A stretch of DNA of 25,159 bases from JBARCX01 sp049794535 (GTDB lineage: Bacteria; Pseudomonadota; Gammaproteobacteria; Xanthomonadales; Rhodanobacteraceae). A program made the position numbers and the translations under genes. A model generated the notes under the pieces. It saw nothing but the letters and a program-made list of their open reading frames with translations. It was not told the origin of the DNA and made no database searches. Where the stretch lies: NCBI GenBank assembly GCA_049794535.1, contig JBARCX010000191.1:1-25159 (forward strand), read 5' to 3'. Shown here piece by piece: positions 23,979-25,159 of this stretch; positions within the stretch are counted from its first letter, which is position 1, and each line of letters begins with the position of its first letter.

Positions 23979-25097
23979 ATGAGTGACACTCCGTCGATCG
24001 CGCCTAGCGCGCGTTATCAGGAAGGCATCGCCGCACACCGCTGGTCATCCGATCCCGCGCAGCTCGCCGTGCTGCCCGAATTCGATCGCATGCACGCGGC
24101 ACTCACTGCCACGTCAAACGGCAATAGCAGCCTGTTTGGACGGCTAAAATCGCTACTTGGCAATGAGCAGCGCGAAGCTGTGCCCGGCTTGTATCTGTGG
24201 GGAAGTGTGGGTCGCGGCAAAACATTCCTGATGGATCTGTTCGCCTCCAGCCTGCCGCATGGTGTGGTGCTGCGACGACACTTCCACCGCTTTATGGGCG
24301 AAGTACACGAGCAGCTACGTGAGCTGGGCGAGCGGCAGGATCCGCTGATCGAGGTGGCCGCCAACCTCGCTTCTCGCTGTCGCGTGCTGTGCCTGGATGA
24401 ATTCCTGATCAACGATATCGGTGATGCGATGATCCTGGCCAACCTGCTCGATGCGCTGTTCGCGCGCGGCGTGAGCCTGGTCACCACATCCAACACCGCA
24501 CCGGCAAACTTGTACAAGGACGGCCTGCAACGCGCACGCTTTCTTCCAGCGATCGCATTGATCGAACAGCGCTGTCATGTCGTGGAAATGATTTCGGCGC
24601 GCGACTGGCGCCTGCGCGCACTGACGCAAGCACCGGTTTACCACACACCGCCTGGTGCTGAAGCCGAGCGCGCACTCGGCAAGATCTTCGCTGACCAAGC
24701 GCACGGCGAGGTGCAGGATGGTGGCGAGATGGTCATCAATGATCGTCCGATTCCGGTAAGGAAACGCGCCGACAACATCCTCTGGTTCGACTTCGACGCC
24801 TTATGCGAAGGCCCGCGCGCAGTAGCCGACTACATTGCGCTGGCCAAAGCCGGTCCGGCGATCATCATCTCCAACGTGCCGCAGTTCACTATCTATAGCG
24901 AAGATGCAGCCAGACGCTTCGTGCAATTGGTCGACGAGTTCTACGACCGCCACGTGAAGCTCGTGCTCTCCGCTGCCGCACCGATCACCGACCTGTATGA
25001 CGGCGAACGCCTGCGCGCCGAGTTCGGCCGCACCGAATCGCGGCTGATCGAGATGCAAAGTGAGGAGTATCTGGCGCTCCCGCATCTGGGCGACTGA
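23979..25097 (+). CDS. zapE: ZapE/AFG1-family cell-division ATPase
   Basis: 372-residue AAA+-like P-loop ATPase, cytosolic. In E. coli ZapE (YhcM) associates with the FtsZ ring and is needed under stress; eukaryotic AFG1/LACE1 is mitochondrial. Walker A GSVGRGKT (75-82) follows LYLWGSVG; Walker B is VLCLDEF (136-142); the sensor-like TTSNTAPANLYKDGLQRARF (169-188) is a family hallmark, followed by FLPAIALIEQRC. The C-terminus carries the YDGERLRAEFGRTESRLIEM block typical of the family. Length agrees with relatives (about 370). The in-frame ATG at 23979 matches the usual start; the preceding sequence offers only a weak ribosome site (AAAGAA). Co-transcription with the hydrolase is likely. Confidence 0.93.
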   Translation: MSDTPSIAPSARYQEGIAAHRWSSDPAQLAVLPEFDRMHAALTATSNGNSSLFGRLKSLLGNEQREAVPGLYLWGSVGRGKTFLMDLFASSLPHGVVLRRHFHRFMGEVHEQLRELGERQDPLIEVAANLASRCRVLCLDEFLINDIGDAMILANLLDALFARGVSLVTTSNTAPANLYKDGLQRARFLPAIALIEQRCHVVEMISARDWRLRALTQAPVYHTPPGAEAERALGKIFADQAHGEVQDGGEMVINDRPIPVRKRADNILWFDFDALCEGPRAVADYIALAKAGPAIIISNVPQFTIYSEDAARRFVQLVDEFYDRHVKLVLSAAAPITDLYDGERLRAEFGRTESRLIEMQSEEYLALPHLGD

Positions 25098-25115
25098 GGT
25101 ACTCCTCTTTTCTTT
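25062..25115 (+). terminator. Possible weak terminator after zapE
   Basis: GAGGAGT (25062-25068, inside the gene) can pair with ACTCCTC (25101-25107), followed by TTTTCTTTC. The loop is long (32 nt) and includes the stop codon; a smaller GAGG-TACT-CCTC hairpin is an alternative. The remaining 44 bases to the window end show no gene. Confidence 0.3.
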
Positions 25116-25159
25116 CGTGGAGTTGCCCGGATAGTCGCTCATGGGGCACAGCTACCCTG

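Overview
The window looks like chromosomal DNA of a gammaproteobacterium of the Xanthomonadales/Lysobacterales, most likely a Rhodanobacteraceae relative such as Dyella, Luteibacter or Rhodanobacter. This is inferred from remembered family resemblance (monomeric isocitrate dehydrogenase, a GumN/TraB-type protein, a large TonB-dependent receptor, an MdtABC-type pump) and moderately high GC; no search was run. Almost every gene belongs to a known family. I see no transposase, phage gene, CRISPR array, tRNA or rRNA.

Layout. 1-3098 (minus): the 5' portion of a secreted GH3 beta-glucosidase that runs off the left edge, preceded by a secreted TraB/GumN-family protein. 3222-5521 (minus): monomeric NADP-isocitrate dehydrogenase with a clear intrinsic terminator. 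5522-6055: a long intergenic region with a hairpin and three clustered GCATGC palindromes. 6056-8123 (plus): a secreted creatininase-fold protein and a secreted seven-bladed beta-propeller, probably co-transcribed, ending in a near-ideal bidirectional terminator. 8193-8996 (minus): a LysM protein and a lipoprotein, tightly coupled. 9198-9584 (plus): a small unrecognised protein. 9585-10233: a 650-bp non-coding stretch that becomes very AT-rich and leads into a 1041-residue TonB-dependent receptor (10234-13359, plus).

13451-21450 (minus) is a tripartite RND efflux operon in the order adaptor, permease, permease, i.e. the MdtABC/MuxABC arrangement. No outer-membrane channel gene is present in the window, so a TolC-type partner encoded elsewhere is inferred. 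A 19-bp TetR-like palindrome lies upstream of the adaptor gene. The gap between the two permease genes holds several inverted repeats, two of which are mutually exclusive.

21868-25097 holds a membrane-anchored cytochrome c5-like protein with a perfect -10 box upstream, an AcpH-type acyl-carrier-protein phosphodiesterase on the opposite strand, and a plus-strand pair: an alpha/beta hydrolase and a ZapE/AFG1-type ATPase.

I did not find a clearly new multi-gene system. The best leads are the competing hairpins between the permease genes, the AT-rich operator-like region before the TonB receptor, the secreted creatininase (altered metal-ligand positions) paired with a His-lined propeller, and a Ser/Thr/Asn-rich insertion in one RND permease.
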